Part shown: positions 51,323-62,222 of the stretch, piece by piece
Layout of the letters: each line of letters begins with the position of its first letter
How positions within the stretch are numbered: the stretch's first letter is position 1
Assembly: GCA_031771865.1 (NCBI GenBank)
Contig: JASISA010000002.1
Location: forward strand, 620,001 to 684,000
DNA: 64,000 bases
Reading direction: 5' to 3'
Source: Nothophaeocryptopus gaeumannii
Lineage: Eukaryota > Ascomycota > Dothideomycetes > Mycosphaerellales > Mycosphaerellaceae
Program-made: the position numbers and the translations under genes
Notes under the pieces: generated by a model
Told to the model about the DNA's origin: nothing
Database searches by the model: none
Seen by the model: only the letters and a program-made list of their open reading frames with translations

Positions 51323-52771
51323 TCAGTCGTCATCGCTGTCTTCCTCATCTGAGTCGTCATCATCCTCCTCAGGCTTGGCAGCGGCAGCCTTCTTTACCGG
51401 CTTCTTCTTCTTCTTGTTCTTCTTGGCCTTGGTGCTAGCCTTGTTAAGTGGCTGTTCGAGGATTTTCAAGATCTCCTCGTCAGTAATCTTCTTGTCAGAC
51501 TTCCACTGCGAAAGTTCCGGAGCCGGTGGCGCGGACAGTCGCTGGACACCATTCTTGGTCACAGCTGTTCAAAAGTCAGCAATCTGCATCTTCATACCAA
51601 GCCAACCCGGTGCCCAGGCTTCACTCACCAACAGTGGTAAACAGACGGCTGACTGGCTCGCCGTCGGTAGAACCGATAACCTCATACTGGCGCACGACAC
51701 CACCGCGCACGCACTCGATCACACCAACCTTTCCAGCCTTCTCGTCGTCCAGTTGTCGCAAGCTGAAGGGAAAAGTACCGAACTTCTTTTGGATCTCCGA
51801 AAGTGTGGCCCTTGAGCTTGGGCGTTTGAGACCGTACGTGGTGGCGGTCCTGCGGTGGAGAGTTGGCCTGTTTGGAAGAGTCTTGACCTTTCCGTTGCCG
51901 ATGCTAACGCCCATCTCCACACCCCAGACCTCGCCAATCTCGGGCAGACCCTCACCCTTCACGCCATCGCCGGGTGCGAAGATGATCTTCTTCTTGCTCT
52001 CGATCTCATTCCTGTCGAACTGCCAACAGGTTGTGTTCTCCACAAGGTTGCAGTCGTAGCTTTTGACCAGCTTCTCGAGCAGTTGTGTGATCTTCGTCTG
52101 GCTGTACGGCTTCTGTGCCTGTGCCTTCTTCTTCTCGTCCTCGGTGCCTTGTGCCAACAGTCCGGGGGGCAACATCATGCGGAGAAGAAGCTCGTTGGCC
52201 CAGTAGGTTGCGAGCAAAAGATCTGCCGGCCTTCCGGACAAGGTCTTCTCGCTATCACCCTTAGGACGAACAACGACCGTATCACAGACAATCGCGCCAA
52301 ATCCATCGATCTGAGCACCCAATTGGATCTTTACAGGCTCGCCAGGCTTGAGCGTGGTTTCGGCCTCTTCGGCGTCGGACACGAGCGGAGTGTAGGGAGT
52401 GACATAGGAGGCCGGCGAGACGGTGCACGGGTGCGAGATGCCCTTGGTGATCTTCTTTCCCTTGTAGACCTTTGCGATCTCATCGTCGAGGAGTTTATCG
52501 CCGCGCTGGCAGATCTCGAGGATCTTGGTGCCTTCGGCGCACCATCCTGGGGTCTGTCAGCTTGTGAGACGGGGCGTGGGGTGTTCTCGAAAATGATTTG
52601 ACGGACCTGAGACAGTCTCGAGCACCTTCTGGCCAATCTGAGCCGCAGTCTTGTACTTGGTCAAGACATCGGGGTTGTTGAGGCTGTGGTCTGGAAGGAA
52701 TCAGTCACGGACACTCGGGAAGTGTCTGGAGGTAGATTGAGCGTACCGACGACCTCCTCGGTGGCGGCCAT
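51323..52771 (-). CDS. PA2G4/Ebp1-like protein (curved DNA-binding protein Cdb4 type)
   Basis: Four exons, 52771-52747, 52690-52607, 52546-51629 and 51564-51323, give 422 aa. The junctions rebuild AATEEVVDHSLNNPDVLTKY, then KVLETVSGWCAEGTKILEIC and SRLFTTVAVTKNG. The fold is the methionine-aminopeptidase 'pita bread': ISHPCTVSPASYVTPYTPL, VKIQLGAQIDGFGAIVCDTV, and KIIFAPGDGVK. As in PA2G4/Ebp1, the aminopeptidase metal ligands are not conserved, for example the second strand reads IDGFGAIV. The C-terminus is Lys-rich then strongly acidic (KKNKKKKKPVKKAAA, DDDDSDEEDSDDD). In animals and fission yeast relatives bind RNA, ribosomes or curved DNA, linking growth to translation. The second intron uses an uncommon GTCCGT donor. 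Confidence 0.9.
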
Positions 52772-54077
52772 GGCTGTCGACTGTAGTGTTGACCTGGTCA
52801 GAGGCGGGGACGAGTGTATGGTAGAAACGGGAGCTGTTGTGTGTCGAAGCTTTCAAAATTGAGTGTGCTGGCGGGACACGCGGGGTCTTCGTCTCTGCTG
52901 TTCCTGCCCCACGATGCCTGGCAACAAAGCGCTTCTCGGCCTTTCGCAGGAGAGGGCCAACCAGCAGCGTCACAGGCCGAGACGGCAGAGTGGATGCTAA
53001 CGGCGGTCACGGACAGTGGGTAGGCTCAATTGCGGCAGACGATTGCCCAGATGGATGTGATCAGGTGCCATCTGGTGGATTGACGTGTCTCGCGAGTTGT
53101 TTGCATGTCTTGGCAGTCGCAGTCCGTGTTTACTCTTGACCGCACCTGGTCTACGGCTTGCGGGCGGAGGAGGAAGTCCCGTCTACATGGACAGAGATTT
53201 TGGCGTCTAGAAACTCTCACAGGCCTCCCGATATGCCAGATAGGCTGCAATCTGCGACAGCTGCTGAGCGAGAAGGGCAGAAGCTCGAAACACGTAGCGT
53301 GGGATATGTGATTGGCATCCCGGTGTCGTGTGCCATCGGCACCGCCTGAATCGATCCGCCTCACGCTTCCAGCCCGTGAAGGGTGCAAAGAGTTCAATAC
53401 GGCCCGGCGACGACCACATGGCATGGATGCGATATGGACTGTACATTGTGTCTCCGTAGAAGATACAAGCACGTGTGAGTCGCATGAGCGAGACCGACAC
53501 CGTCAAACCGTCCTCTGGAGGCTCCCCGGCGGCCCTTTCCGTCTCGGCTTTGACTTTGCTAGCGTGGGTTGCAGACGAGACGTCAATTCGATGCAACTTT
53601 CGCCAGCAAGAATACCTAATACCTGCGACAACGACCACTACGCTCGACCGCCGTCTGTCTGCCCGCAAACAATATCCCTTCTCTGGTCTTTGTCGCCGTC
53701 CATCTACCTTTCCTTCCTACCGATTTGGCAGCTGCGGCTCCGCTGTAAGCGTGTCGTTTGCAGCTGCAGGCGAGGATTGAATTCCGTACGCTTCCTGGCC
53801 GATATTGCCTTCATTCGAACGGGTTGACCTTGCTGAACAGGACCAACTGTGAGTCCGCCCTCGATTGTTTGCTGGCATCTCCGAAAACGCCACCTTGCTT
53901 GCCACGAGGCTGTTTCTGGAGCCAATTGCTGCAGCCGTGAATGCCCGGGTCCGCTAATATGCTCGACGCCGATCGCTCCTGACTTGTAGAACCTGCTCTT
54001 CGACAGTACAACTCAGCTAACGATTGGTGATGCAGTGGGAAGCTGTCGAGAAAGGCCTCACCCGTCGAGGTTGGCAG
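52772..54077. promoter_or_regulatory. Divergent region, PA2G4-like/TPS2
   Basis: 1.3 kb between the PA2G4-like start (minus) and the TPS2 start (plus). Near its right end a branch-like GCTAAC and an AG (54039-54040) just upstream of ATG 54078 suggest a spliced 5' leader. I looked for stress-response AGGGG/CCCCT elements and found none I would defend. Confidence 0.4.
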
Positions 54078-57068
54078 ATGCCGGGCAGCGATCGGCCTAC
54101 CGCCGAGAGGCTGGACACCGTCCACTCAGCCTTGACCGAGGAGAAAATCAACATCCCCGTGACCCCGACTGTCAGCAATGAGTCCTATGTGCCGCCAAGC
54201 TCCGGCTCGTATGTGACCAGAAACCCCCCTCCGCATGTCCTAGAATCTGTCGGTGCCAACGGAGCTCCTGAGTATGCAGGATCACGGACCTCTCACGGGC
54301 GGAAGCCGAGCTCTGCTCAGGAAGCTGCTTCTGGAGCCAAGTCTCCCGAAGAGCTTCTTCGACGTCTTAGTCTGACCAACTCGCGCCCAAAGCCCGATCT
54401 GGAGGGTGTTGATCCACGCACGGCACATCCTGGACTTGGTCTTAGCGGCAACGTGATCAGCGCCGCTTTTTGTGTGCCATACAAAGTCGGCTACACAAAT
54501 TCTGGAGAATGGGTGAGCCGTCATCTCAAAGCTTCAAATTCAAATCGAATACTAATAATATTGTATCAGGAGCTCACACCGCGCAGAGGCACATCCGCCT
54601 TGTTCGACTCGTTCTCGTACCTTGCGTCTCCGCAATCTCCTTGGAAGCACACCTTGGTCGGCTGGACTGGTGAGATTGATCGAGTCTTTCGACGGCAGAA
54701 TCAGCCGGCGAGAAACGGCTCCAACGGCATGACTACAATGGACGCTGTCCCAATCAACAAGGCATCGGCTCCTATTCCGGTCAACAAGGGCGAGAAACCC
54801 GTGCAGCCTAGTGAGCAAGCGGAACTTCACGTACCTCTGGCTGATCGCCGGAAACTGGAGAAGCAGCTGGAAAGCCAAGCCGGTGGTCACGTTGCGCCTG
54901 TCTGGTTATGGGATGACCTTGACGAGAACGAAGTGGCAACTTTCCGCCACCAGCAGAGATGGAGACGCTATGGCGAGCATGAATTGTTCACCCTATTTCA
55001 CTACAAGCAGAATGAGCCAAGCGACGGTCGCGCACTCCGAAAAACCTGGGCCGACTACTATTGCATGAACAAGGCATTCGCTGACGCCATCATCAACATC
55101 TACAAGCCCGGCGATGTCATCCTCATTCACGACTACCAGCTATTACTACTGCCAAGCCTTCTGCGACAACGCTTACCCAACATCTACATTGGTTTCTTCC
55201 TGCACGTGCCCTTCCCGAGTAGCGAGTACTATCGCTGCCTCACTCGGCGGAAGGAGATCTTGGAAGGCGTCTTAGGATCGAACATGATTGGCTTCCAAGC
55301 TTACAGCTACGCCCGCCACTTCTCGTCTTGTTGCACCCGAATTCTCGGATTCGATTCTTCCTCTGCTGGAGTCGATGCTTACGGCGCGCATGTTCCTGTT
55401 GACGTATTTCCGATCGGCATCAACGCAGAGGCCACCATACAGTCCGCATTCGACTCACCCGAGGTTGATCGTAAGATGCAAAGCCTCCGTGAACTCTACG
55501 CAGGCAAGAAAGTCATCGTTGGCCGCGATCGCCTAGACACTGTCAGAGGTGTGGCGCAGAAGCTGCAAGCATTTGAGATCTTCCTGGAGAGGCACCCAGA
55601 GTGGCACGATAAAGTCGTTCTGATCCAAGTCACAAGTCCAACGAGCATCGAGGAGCGGGACGATAAGGGCGGCAAGACCGCAAACAAGATCTCGGAGCTG
55701 GTGGCTAGAATCAACGGCTCTTTCGGCTCCCTCAGTTACACGCCAGTGCAACACTATCCTCAATATCTGTCACAGGAAGAATACTTCGCACTGCTGCGGA
55801 TCGCAGATCTCGGCCTGATCACGAGTGTACGCGATGGTATGAACACTACCGCGCTGGAATACGTGATCTGCCAGAGAGACAACCATGGCCCGCTCATCAT
55901 TTCCGAGTTCTCCGGAACAGCCGGAAGCTTGGGTGATGCTATGCACATCAACCCATGGGATTTGGGCGGGACTGCTGAGGAGATCCACACAGCGCTGACC
56001 TTGACCAAGGCCGAGAAGCAGCAGAAGCATGAGCTGTTGTACAGACATGTGACGACCAACACTGTTCAAGCATGGACCAGCAACTATATACGGCGCCTAC
56101 TCACCAACCTTGCCTCCTACGACCAATCCATCGCCACACCGGCTCTTGACCGCGCCAAGCTCCTCCAGCAGTACCGCAATTCCACACGCCGACTTTTCAT
56201 GTTCGACTACGATGGCACACTCACACCGATCGTCAAAGACCCGCAGTCAGCAATCCCATCTGATAGAGTCATCAGGACGCTGAAGACTCTGGCCTCCGAC
56301 CCGCAAAACCAAGTCTGGATTATCAGCGGCCGTGACCAAGCGTTCCTTGAAGAATGGATGGGTCACATCTCAGAACTTGGCCTTTCTGCCGAGCATGGAT
56401 CATTCATGCGATTGCCGCACTCCAGCGACTGGACGAACTTGACGGAAACCTTGGATATGTCGTGGCAGGCTGAAGTCATGAAGGTCTTCAACCACTACTC
56501 CGAGCGCACACAGGGAAGCTTCATCGAGAGGAAGAAGATCGCACTGACCTGGCACTACCGTCGCGCCGATCCCGAATATGGCGCCTTCATGGCTCGTGAG
56601 TGCCAGAAGCAGCTCGAGGCTACAGTCGCGAAGAGCTGGGATGTCGAAGTCATGACTGGCAAGGCAAACCTGGAAGTCCGTCCTCGGTTCGTCAACAAGG
56701 GCGAGATTGCTCGGCGGTTGGTAGCGGAGTACGGTGACGGACCAGATCAGGCACCTGACTTTGTCCTGTGTCTGGGCGACGACTTCACTGACGAAGGTGA
56801 GTACCTGCGTGACCCAACTCAAACTTCGTACACATACTGACCTTTCTGACCAGACATGTTCCGCACCCTCTGCAAATCCAAGCTCCCCGAAGAGCACCGC
56901 TTCGCCGTCACCGTCGGTGCTAAGCACAAACAGACGCTCGCGACGTGGCATTTGCTCGAACCTTCGGATGTCATCTCCTGCATCGCCTTGCTGAACGGTA
57001 GTGCCGACGCGGGCAATGTTGGAGCTGTGGCTGTTGTTGATGGCTCTGTTCCGGATTCGAGAGGTTAG
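54078..57068 (+). CDS. TPS2: Trehalose-6-phosphate phosphatase, Tps2-type (GT20 + HAD domains)
   Basis: Three exons, 54078-54512, 54570-56796 and 56854-57068, give 958 aa. The first intron (57 bp, TACTAAT branch) preserves frame, joining NSGEW to ELTPRRG. The start MPGSDRPTAERLD follows a probable leader intron. The GT20 domain (about 130-640) includes WADYYCMNKAFADAI, DVILIHDYQLLLLPSLLR, IGFFLHVPFPSSEYYRCL and SVRDGMNTTALEYV. The HAD phosphatase domain (about 680-930) has FMFDYDGTLTPIV (nucleophile Asp at about 691), WIISGRD, EHGSFMR and LCLGDDFTDEDMFR across the second intron. An intact DYDGT and GDD-x2-D argue for active phosphatase (Tps2) rather than the regulatory Tps3/Tsl1. It dephosphorylates trehalose-6-phosphate, a cytosolic stress-protectant pathway. 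Confidence 0.93.
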
Positions 57069-57412
57069 GTTGGAAGTGAAGCAGAGAATGAGAACTCGCG
57101 AACAATAGTTTGCGTCAAATTGTTAATCATACCTATGCATCAGCAACGGCGTAGCTTTGCCTGCTTTGGATGGAGGAAGAATGGAGTTTGCCGCGATGCG
57201 AAAGCTTGCTTGGAGGCGTTAGAGACAGAAGCAACTACCGTGCTGCGCTACGCTTGCGCCTAGATAGAATTCTTCCTGAGAGGGAAAAAATAGGGCAGCC
57301 CTACAATTGGAACAAATCATCATCTGAAAGACTTTCATTTGCTTTGACATCCATCATACAGATCATATCGATCGTCCATCGCCTGCCGAAACTCATCCTC
57401 ACACAGCCGCAC
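57069..57412. other. Convergent intergenic region
   Basis: 344 bp between the ends of TPS2 (+) and the nucleotidyltransferase gene (-). Nothing recognised. Confidence 0.4.
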
Positions 57413-59452
57413 TCACCGAAAGATCTCATCCACATCTCTTCTCCCCATTTCCCTCTCTTCACTCCCCAGTCTCCTCTCCTCACTCCCAGAAACAAACTCC
57501 GAAGTGATGTCCCCCCTTCCCTTCTCCCCAATCTCCCTTCCCAACTTCCGTCCCTCCCTCCCAGAAACCATCTCCGAAGTCTCCCTCTCCCTCTCCTCCA
57601 CAACCCGTGTCGAATTCTCTCCTTCCCTCCTCTTCACCACCTCCTTCCCAAACCGCGTTAGCACATCCCTTTGCCCCTGATACAGAAGATCCGGTCTCCC
57701 CAGACACGTACTGAGAAACGTGCGATTGCCCAGCCTACCTTCCTGCAGTCTCAAAGGAAACCATTTCCCAAAATTATTTAATCTTCGATGTGCATCTGCG
57801 ATGGTGGTTTGGATATGTTTGATTGCATGGCTTTTGACACCGAGATCGTTGTAGGGGTTTGCGGGGTCTTGTAGGGTGAGGAGATAGGGTTGAAAAGGGG
57901 GACGTTGGCAGAGATGCCACTTTCCGGAGCGGACGAGGTCGCCTCGCTTAGCGGCGAGGGTGGAGTAGGTGCTGTATTTCTCTGGGTCAGGGTCGTGTTT
58001 GAGGAATTTGACGCGTGAGGGTCGGTAGGAGGGGATGGCGAGACCGTACTTGCTTGTGTCGAGGGCTTTGGGGATGGCTGGGTATGCGTAGTAGGCCAGG
58101 ATTTGGAAGAGGTGGGTTCCTGCTCTCATGGGATCTGTTTTCGTTGCCAACTTCATATTCTTGAGGGCTGCGGCGAGCATGATGAGGATTCCGTAGGAGC
58201 CGATTCCTCCGTGGTAGACATCGTTAAGGTTGCGGACGCTGAGGAAGGTGCGCATGAAGAGGAAGAGGGAGCGAAGGTTGGGCATTTCTTGAAGGTATTG
58301 GCGCGTGAGTGTCTCCCGTTGCGATTGGTCGTCTGCGGCTACGATTTGGATGTGAAGACCGCTGGGGATGTGGCGGGCTTCGATGATGGAGTGGGTAGCG
58401 CGGCGCAATTCGATGCGATCGAAGGTCCCTCTCGCCTCTCGCATCTTCGCGCGAAGATGTGCCAGTCGATTGTAGACAGTATCTCGAGACAGCCTTGAGG
58501 AACTACTAGGATTGGCCAGATCCCAAATACGAAAGTCGATGTCTGACCATGGAAGTGCCAGGCCAGTCCTTTCCGACCCTTGAATCTCCACGCCTGTCCA
58601 TTTACCACCACACTCAAGATTGGCCTTGATGTATTCCATAACTTCATCCATGACAGCTGTGCGCGCTACTCTCTCCAATGCTGTCGGTTCCACATATCTT
58701 GCGAAGCGATCAATTTCCTTACTCAGAACGGGTTTACACTTCCACTGAGCGGCTGGTCGTACCATCCACGGAGGAGGAATTGCTTCCACCTTCTCATTCC
58801 ATCCCTTTTTTGTGCTTGGCCAGTGCGGACGAACAATCAGTCCTTCATAGTCGAGATTGTCCTTCCATTCTTGGAGCCTGTGTTCGGGTATCTTATGGTT
58901 CTGCATGACTGCCCAGCGCGCACTCCGACTGAGCTCACCAATCCTCACCATTGGCTGCTTCCAATTATGTGCATTCGAAGTCTTCCGTCCGTCTCGGTCC
59001 CCTGGGCATTCCGTGTGACCGTTGCCCGATTTAGCTGAAGATTGCCTGCCGGATGGCTTGACATGTAGCTTTGTCGCGGCAGCCTGTGTATGCGAGGCTT
59101 TGACTTCATCCTCCTCTTTCTCTGCCTCTTTCTCATCTGGCGGTCCAAGTGGCTTCTCTCTCGGCGGAGCAGGGGTGAGCTGCTCCCAATCGGTCGGTTC
59201 CCATGATGATGGTATGCTCTCCTCTATGGGCTCTAGTTGCGCCTTTTGGTCACGTCGAGGGTGGTACGTGCCAAAGGCGGCCCGGAGCGCGAGGACAGGA
59301 TCGTAGGCATTGCGGGCGCTGCAGACACTGCGCAGGGCCGGTCGAACGCATTGCATGGAGGTAGAGGAGGAGCTGGCAGAGTGAATGGCATGTACAAGCA
59401 TGAAAGGTTGAAGCTTCAGGTAGGCGGTTAGGGCTTGGCGCTGTGGAGACAT
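57413..59452 (-). CDS. Non-canonical poly(A)/nucleotidyltransferase, probably mitochondrial
   Basis: Single exon, 679 aa. The N-terminus (MLVHAIHSASSSSTSMQCVR, ALRSVCSAR) is Ser/Arg-rich and free of acidic residues, fitting a mitochondrial presequence. The nucleotidyltransferase palm is GSERTGLALPWSDIDFRI: G-S at 291-292 and the metal-binding D-x-D at 304-306. A central PAP/OAS1-type domain follows, with LRSLFLFMRTFLSVRNLNDV and GGIGSYGILIMLAAALKN, the 'GG(I/L)GSY' nucleotide-recognition loop of Trf4/Cid1-like enzymes. The last ~60 residues contain two ~24-residue charged repeats. Predicted to add nucleotides to RNA 3' ends. Localisation and base specificity are inference. Confidence 0.85.
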   Translation of the reverse strand: MSPQRQALTAYLKLQPFMLVHAIHSASSSSTSMQCVRPALRSVCSARNAYDPVLALRAAFGTYHPRRDQKAQLEPIEESIPSSWEPTDWEQLTPAPPREKPLGPPDEKEAEKEEDEVKASHTQAAATKLHVKPSGRQSSAKSGNGHTECPGDRDGRKTSNAHNWKQPMVRIGELSRSARWAVMQNHKIPEHRLQEWKDNLDYEGLIVRPHWPSTKKGWNEKVEAIPPPWMVRPAAQWKCKPVLSKEIDRFARYVEPTALERVARTAVMDEVMEYIKANLECGGKWTGVEIQGSERTGLALPWSDIDFRIWDLANPSSSSRLSRDTVYNRLAHLRAKMREARGTFDRIELRRATHSIIEARHIPSGLHIQIVAADDQSQRETLTRQYLQEMPNLRSLFLFMRTFLSVRNLNDVYHGGIGSYGILIMLAAALKNMKLATKTDPMRAGTHLFQILAYYAYPAIPKALDTSKYGLAIPSYRPSRVKFLKHDPDPEKYSTYSTLAAKRGDLVRSGKWHLCQRPPFQPYLLTLQDPANPYNDLGVKSHAIKHIQTTIADAHRRLNNFGKWFPLRLQEGRLGNRTFLSTCLGRPDLLYQGQRDVLTRFGKEVVKRREGENSTRVVEERERETSEMVSGREGRKLGREIGEKGRGDITSEFVSGSEERRLGSEEREMGRRDVDEIFR
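57420..57575 (-). repeat. Two-copy ~24-codon repeat at the C-terminus of the nucleotidyltransferase
   Basis: SEMVSGREGRKLGREIGEKG and SEFVSGSEERRLGSEEREMG are consecutive, sharing the pattern S-E-x-V-S-G-x-E-x-R-x-L-G-x-E-x2-E-x-G-R. The DNA is a purine-rich imperfect repeat. Degenerate tandem duplication, coding. Confidence 0.7.
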
Positions 59453-60022
59453 CCAGATGCAGGTACTTGATCGATACCGGAACGATACAACAGCTCTCTA
59501 TGGCCTGTATGTGCAGGTTTACGACGGCTTTGGACGAATTAGACTCTGCCCAAGGAAGACACTGAAAGTAACATCGGTTCTTCACTGATAGATTTACATG
59601 GTGACTATGAACATCCATCCTCCATCCTCAGTAGCTACAACGTGCAGACAGGCACAGCACCGTCTTGATATACAATCCACAAATGAAACTGTCTCGGCTC
59701 CCGTGTCATAGAGTCCGTGTCCTGGACTTCCCTCTTCCTGGCATGTGCCTACCAATTGCTGCTTCCTGTTGACCGCTCGCGTTCTTTTCACGAAGCCATT
59801 GGCGTTGGGTCGCTTCCTAGCGTTGGTCGTTACGCATTTGCAAGTGTCATGCCATCTTGCATCGAGCTGGCTCTTCTCCGAAGATATAGTGGTAGTTGTG
59901 TGGGATCGCAAGATGGATGACCAGTATCATATCGCGTGACCCGGCCCGGCTTAATTGAGGCCGTGTCGTTGATCGCGGACTTGCCGCTCAGGCTTTTCTC
60001 GTACGTTGTGTTCTTAGATCAA
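59453..60022. other. Intergenic, nothing recognised
   Basis: 570 bp between two minus-strand genes; it contains the promoter of the nucleotidyltransferase gene. Frames seen here have no domains. Confidence 0.35.
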
Positions 60023-60238
60023 CTAGAAGAATCTTGACCGTCGGTTGCTGTTCTTGGATCCACTGCTGCCAAAGCTGCTGGAGGACTTCTGACTGCCGCC
60101 GGTGTTGTGGTTGTAAACATATTCTCCATCAACGTATTGTGCTCCACTGATGAATGTTGATCGCTTCTCTCGATTGGTGTATCGCTGCTCAAGGCGGTAG
60201 ATTTCGTACTTTGCACGAAGCTTTTCGACGAGGCCCAT
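60023..60238 (-). CDS. Small basic protein, 71 aa, unknown function
   Basis: From ATG 60238 the frame reads MGLVEKLRAKYEIYRLEQRY, a predicted amphipathic helix, then FISGAQYVDGEYVYN and a Ser/Gly/Asn-rich tail ending in Arg/Phe. A TATA box lies about 50 bp upstream, which makes this start better than the longer in-frame extension to 60439 (that would cross the TATA element). No family recognised. The helix plus Tyr-rich motif looks conserved rather than random, but this is a judgement. Confidence 0.5.
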   Translation of the reverse strand: MGLVEKLRAKYEIYRLEQRYTNREKRSTFISGAQYVDGEYVYNHNTGGSQKSSSSFGSSGSKNSNRRSRFF

Positions 60239-60287
60239 GATGAATGGTCGTTCCTGGCGTAGTAAGAGCCTGGATGCACAGCAGGAC

Positions 60288-60294
60288 TTTATAT
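60288..60294 (-). promoter_or_regulatory. Putative TATA box
   Basis: On the minus strand the sequence reads GGATATAAAGTCC, 50 bp upstream of ATG 60238. Confidence 0.45.
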
Positions 60295-60581
60295 CCCTTT
60301 TGCAAGACTTGTGGTACGACTTTGTATGGTACTGTCGCGAGTCGCGTGGGGAACGATCCAGAGGGTAAGGCTGGAAACGGACGCGCAGTAGTCGGAGTGA
60401 TTTACGAGGATCGTCGCTCTCAAAATTGGCTTCGAACACGATCGTTTCTTTTGTACCAAAGCTGTGTTCGAGATGGTCGCCGTTGACAGGAATCGCCGAT
60501 GGACAACTCTCTGGAAGACACGGAAGGTCTTGGGCTGTACGGAGCTTCGTATGTTATATGCTTCGAGCGATATGCAGGCTT

Positions 60582-60965
60582 TCATATATGCCGTGCAGAG
60601 ATGACCGTTTGACCGCCGTTTGGGAGCTTGGTTTTAATATATAGGACGCTGTGTTCACTTGGTCCGAGCCAAAGGAAGTCTGGATTAGTTTCCAATATAT
60701 CGTTGAGGTCTGGAAGGAGGGAAAGAGGTCGTTTAAAGGGAGAGGCCGGAGAGAGATGCTGAAGATGGTGTGGACACCACGGAGCGGTGCGGGTTTGATA
60801 AATGCAAGCTCCACGCCCATGTGGCCTGGCTTCGACGCCAGTGTCGACCCCAGTAAACTCTGATGCTATCCAATCTAGATTAGCTTGGGTTGGTCGTCTA
60901 CAGGCCTTTGATGTAGGGTCCAAGTAGGGATCTTTGGAGCTCTGGAAAGAATGCTTGGACGTCAT
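60582..60965 (-). CDS. Possible small hypothetical protein
   Basis: 127-codon frame from ATG 60965 (MTSKHSFQSSKDPYLDPTSK) ending LPNGGQTVISARHI. No domain, signal peptide or membrane segment; composition is Pro/His/Leu-rich. Listed because it is the only frame in this 2 kb region with an ATG and protein-like character; it may be chance. Confidence 0.22.
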   Translation of the reverse strand: MTSKHSFQSSKDPYLDPTSKACRRPTQANLDWIASEFTGVDTGVEARPHGRGACIYQTRTAPWCPHHLQHLSPASPFKRPLSLLPDLNDILETNPDFLWLGPSEHSVLYIKTKLPNGGQTVISARHI

Positions 60966-61677
60966 CGTAAACGTGTACGTCACATTGGTTTCAGTAGCTC
61001 GAAGATGGCTATTGTGGAATATCCGTTGCAGCATCAGTTCTCGTCGCAGGAAGTTTGGAAAGACATCGGAGGATCCATCGAAGGAAGATTTACCGAGAGT
61101 CGCATGCGCGTGCAGCGTGGCACCAGGCGGTGCTGGCGGTGTGAGTTTCTAAGCTCTTTCTGGAAGGCCCTGGGAAAAGTGGCGATCTCGTGGAGAGGCA
61201 TTTGCCGACGACACGCGATCTGAAGGAGGGAACGTCTCATCATCTGACGAAGACAGTGGCAAAGCCCCCGATGTTCGTTATATCAAGATGCGCGCGTCTC
61301 CGATACGCATGCGACATGCGCAGTCGTCGCAGATGCGAAGAAGTGCGCTTGCACTCCCGGTCATAGTTAAAAGCACAAGACCAAGATGCGGTGTCGCTTA
61401 CACGACAGGACTATACGTTCCTTGTCGTTCGGGAGCCTATCAATGGCAGCGGGCAGATGAGCAACCATGCCTTGCGCAATCACGGCCTTCGTGCTCCCTT
61501 CAAAAAAGCAACTGCTCACGAGGACATCACTCACAGGCATCGGACCGTCTTCCTGGCTGTACGGGAGCAGCCAGAGGGGTAGGTTGGGAAAGAGACAAAG
61601 TCCGAGGCTGGAATGTATCCGGTAGGCGGCATTGAAGGAGATCCGGAAGCAAAATGTGTGGAAGAGCTCTTGATCTG

Positions 61678-61707
61678 CGTTGGCACGCGTTGGCACGCGT
61701 TGGCACG
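61678..61707 (+). repeat. Tandem 10-mer, three copies
   Basis: CGTTGGCACG-type unit repeated three times head to tail (GTTGGCACGC, GTTGGCACGC, GTTGGCACGA). Non-coding context. Confidence 0.85.
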
Positions 61708-62222
61708 AGCGGCTCCTGGATGTCTTCCGGTCTGCGGCGTGAAAGAATCTTCTGGGAGCAACTCAAGGCCAGAGATGCGCAAAAGCGCTGGGTGGATGGT
61801 TTCGCTCTGGATGTGGTTGCTTTGTAGAGGAATGACCCGTAGGTGGAGGTTGGAAAGGGTATTTGGGAAGGAAAGAAAGTCGAAGTTGAGCAGAGATGGA
61901 TGTCTCAATGAAACTTGGGAAAAGTCAGGGGAAGTATGTGTTGGCTTCGAACGCGACCGGTCCGCCGTAGAGGTCCGCAGTCAAGAACGTGTCGGGCGAA
62001 GCGGCAAGAGCAGCACGGTTGATAGTGTTGTGAAGACGTAAGGCGAACGCCGGCGAGAACAGTTCAGCCATGTGTTCTGTATGTCAGAGCTTGGCCACCT
62101 AGTTGTAATGACTTACCTCTCCAGAAGTCCAGAGGTGCTTCCCCTTAGCGCCTTGAGACGGTTTAGTTCATATGTACAATATTGTGAGATCTCTCCCCTC
62201 TGCCAGACTCCCGCAACCTTCG

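Larger units (their letters stand above)
60239..62222. other. Gene-poor 2 kb region
   Basis: Apart from the TATA element, one low-confidence frame (60582-60965, -) and a small tandem repeat near 61.7 kb, I find nothing coding. The remaining frames on both strands lack domains. Confidence 0.4.

Noticed and set aside
51855..52601. 248-codon plus-strand frame
   Set aside because: Antisense shadow of the PA2G4-like gene, which has clear domain structure and matching introns.
56400..56951. 183-codon minus-strand frame
   Set aside because: Lies antisense to the phosphatase domain of TPS2 and crosses its intron.
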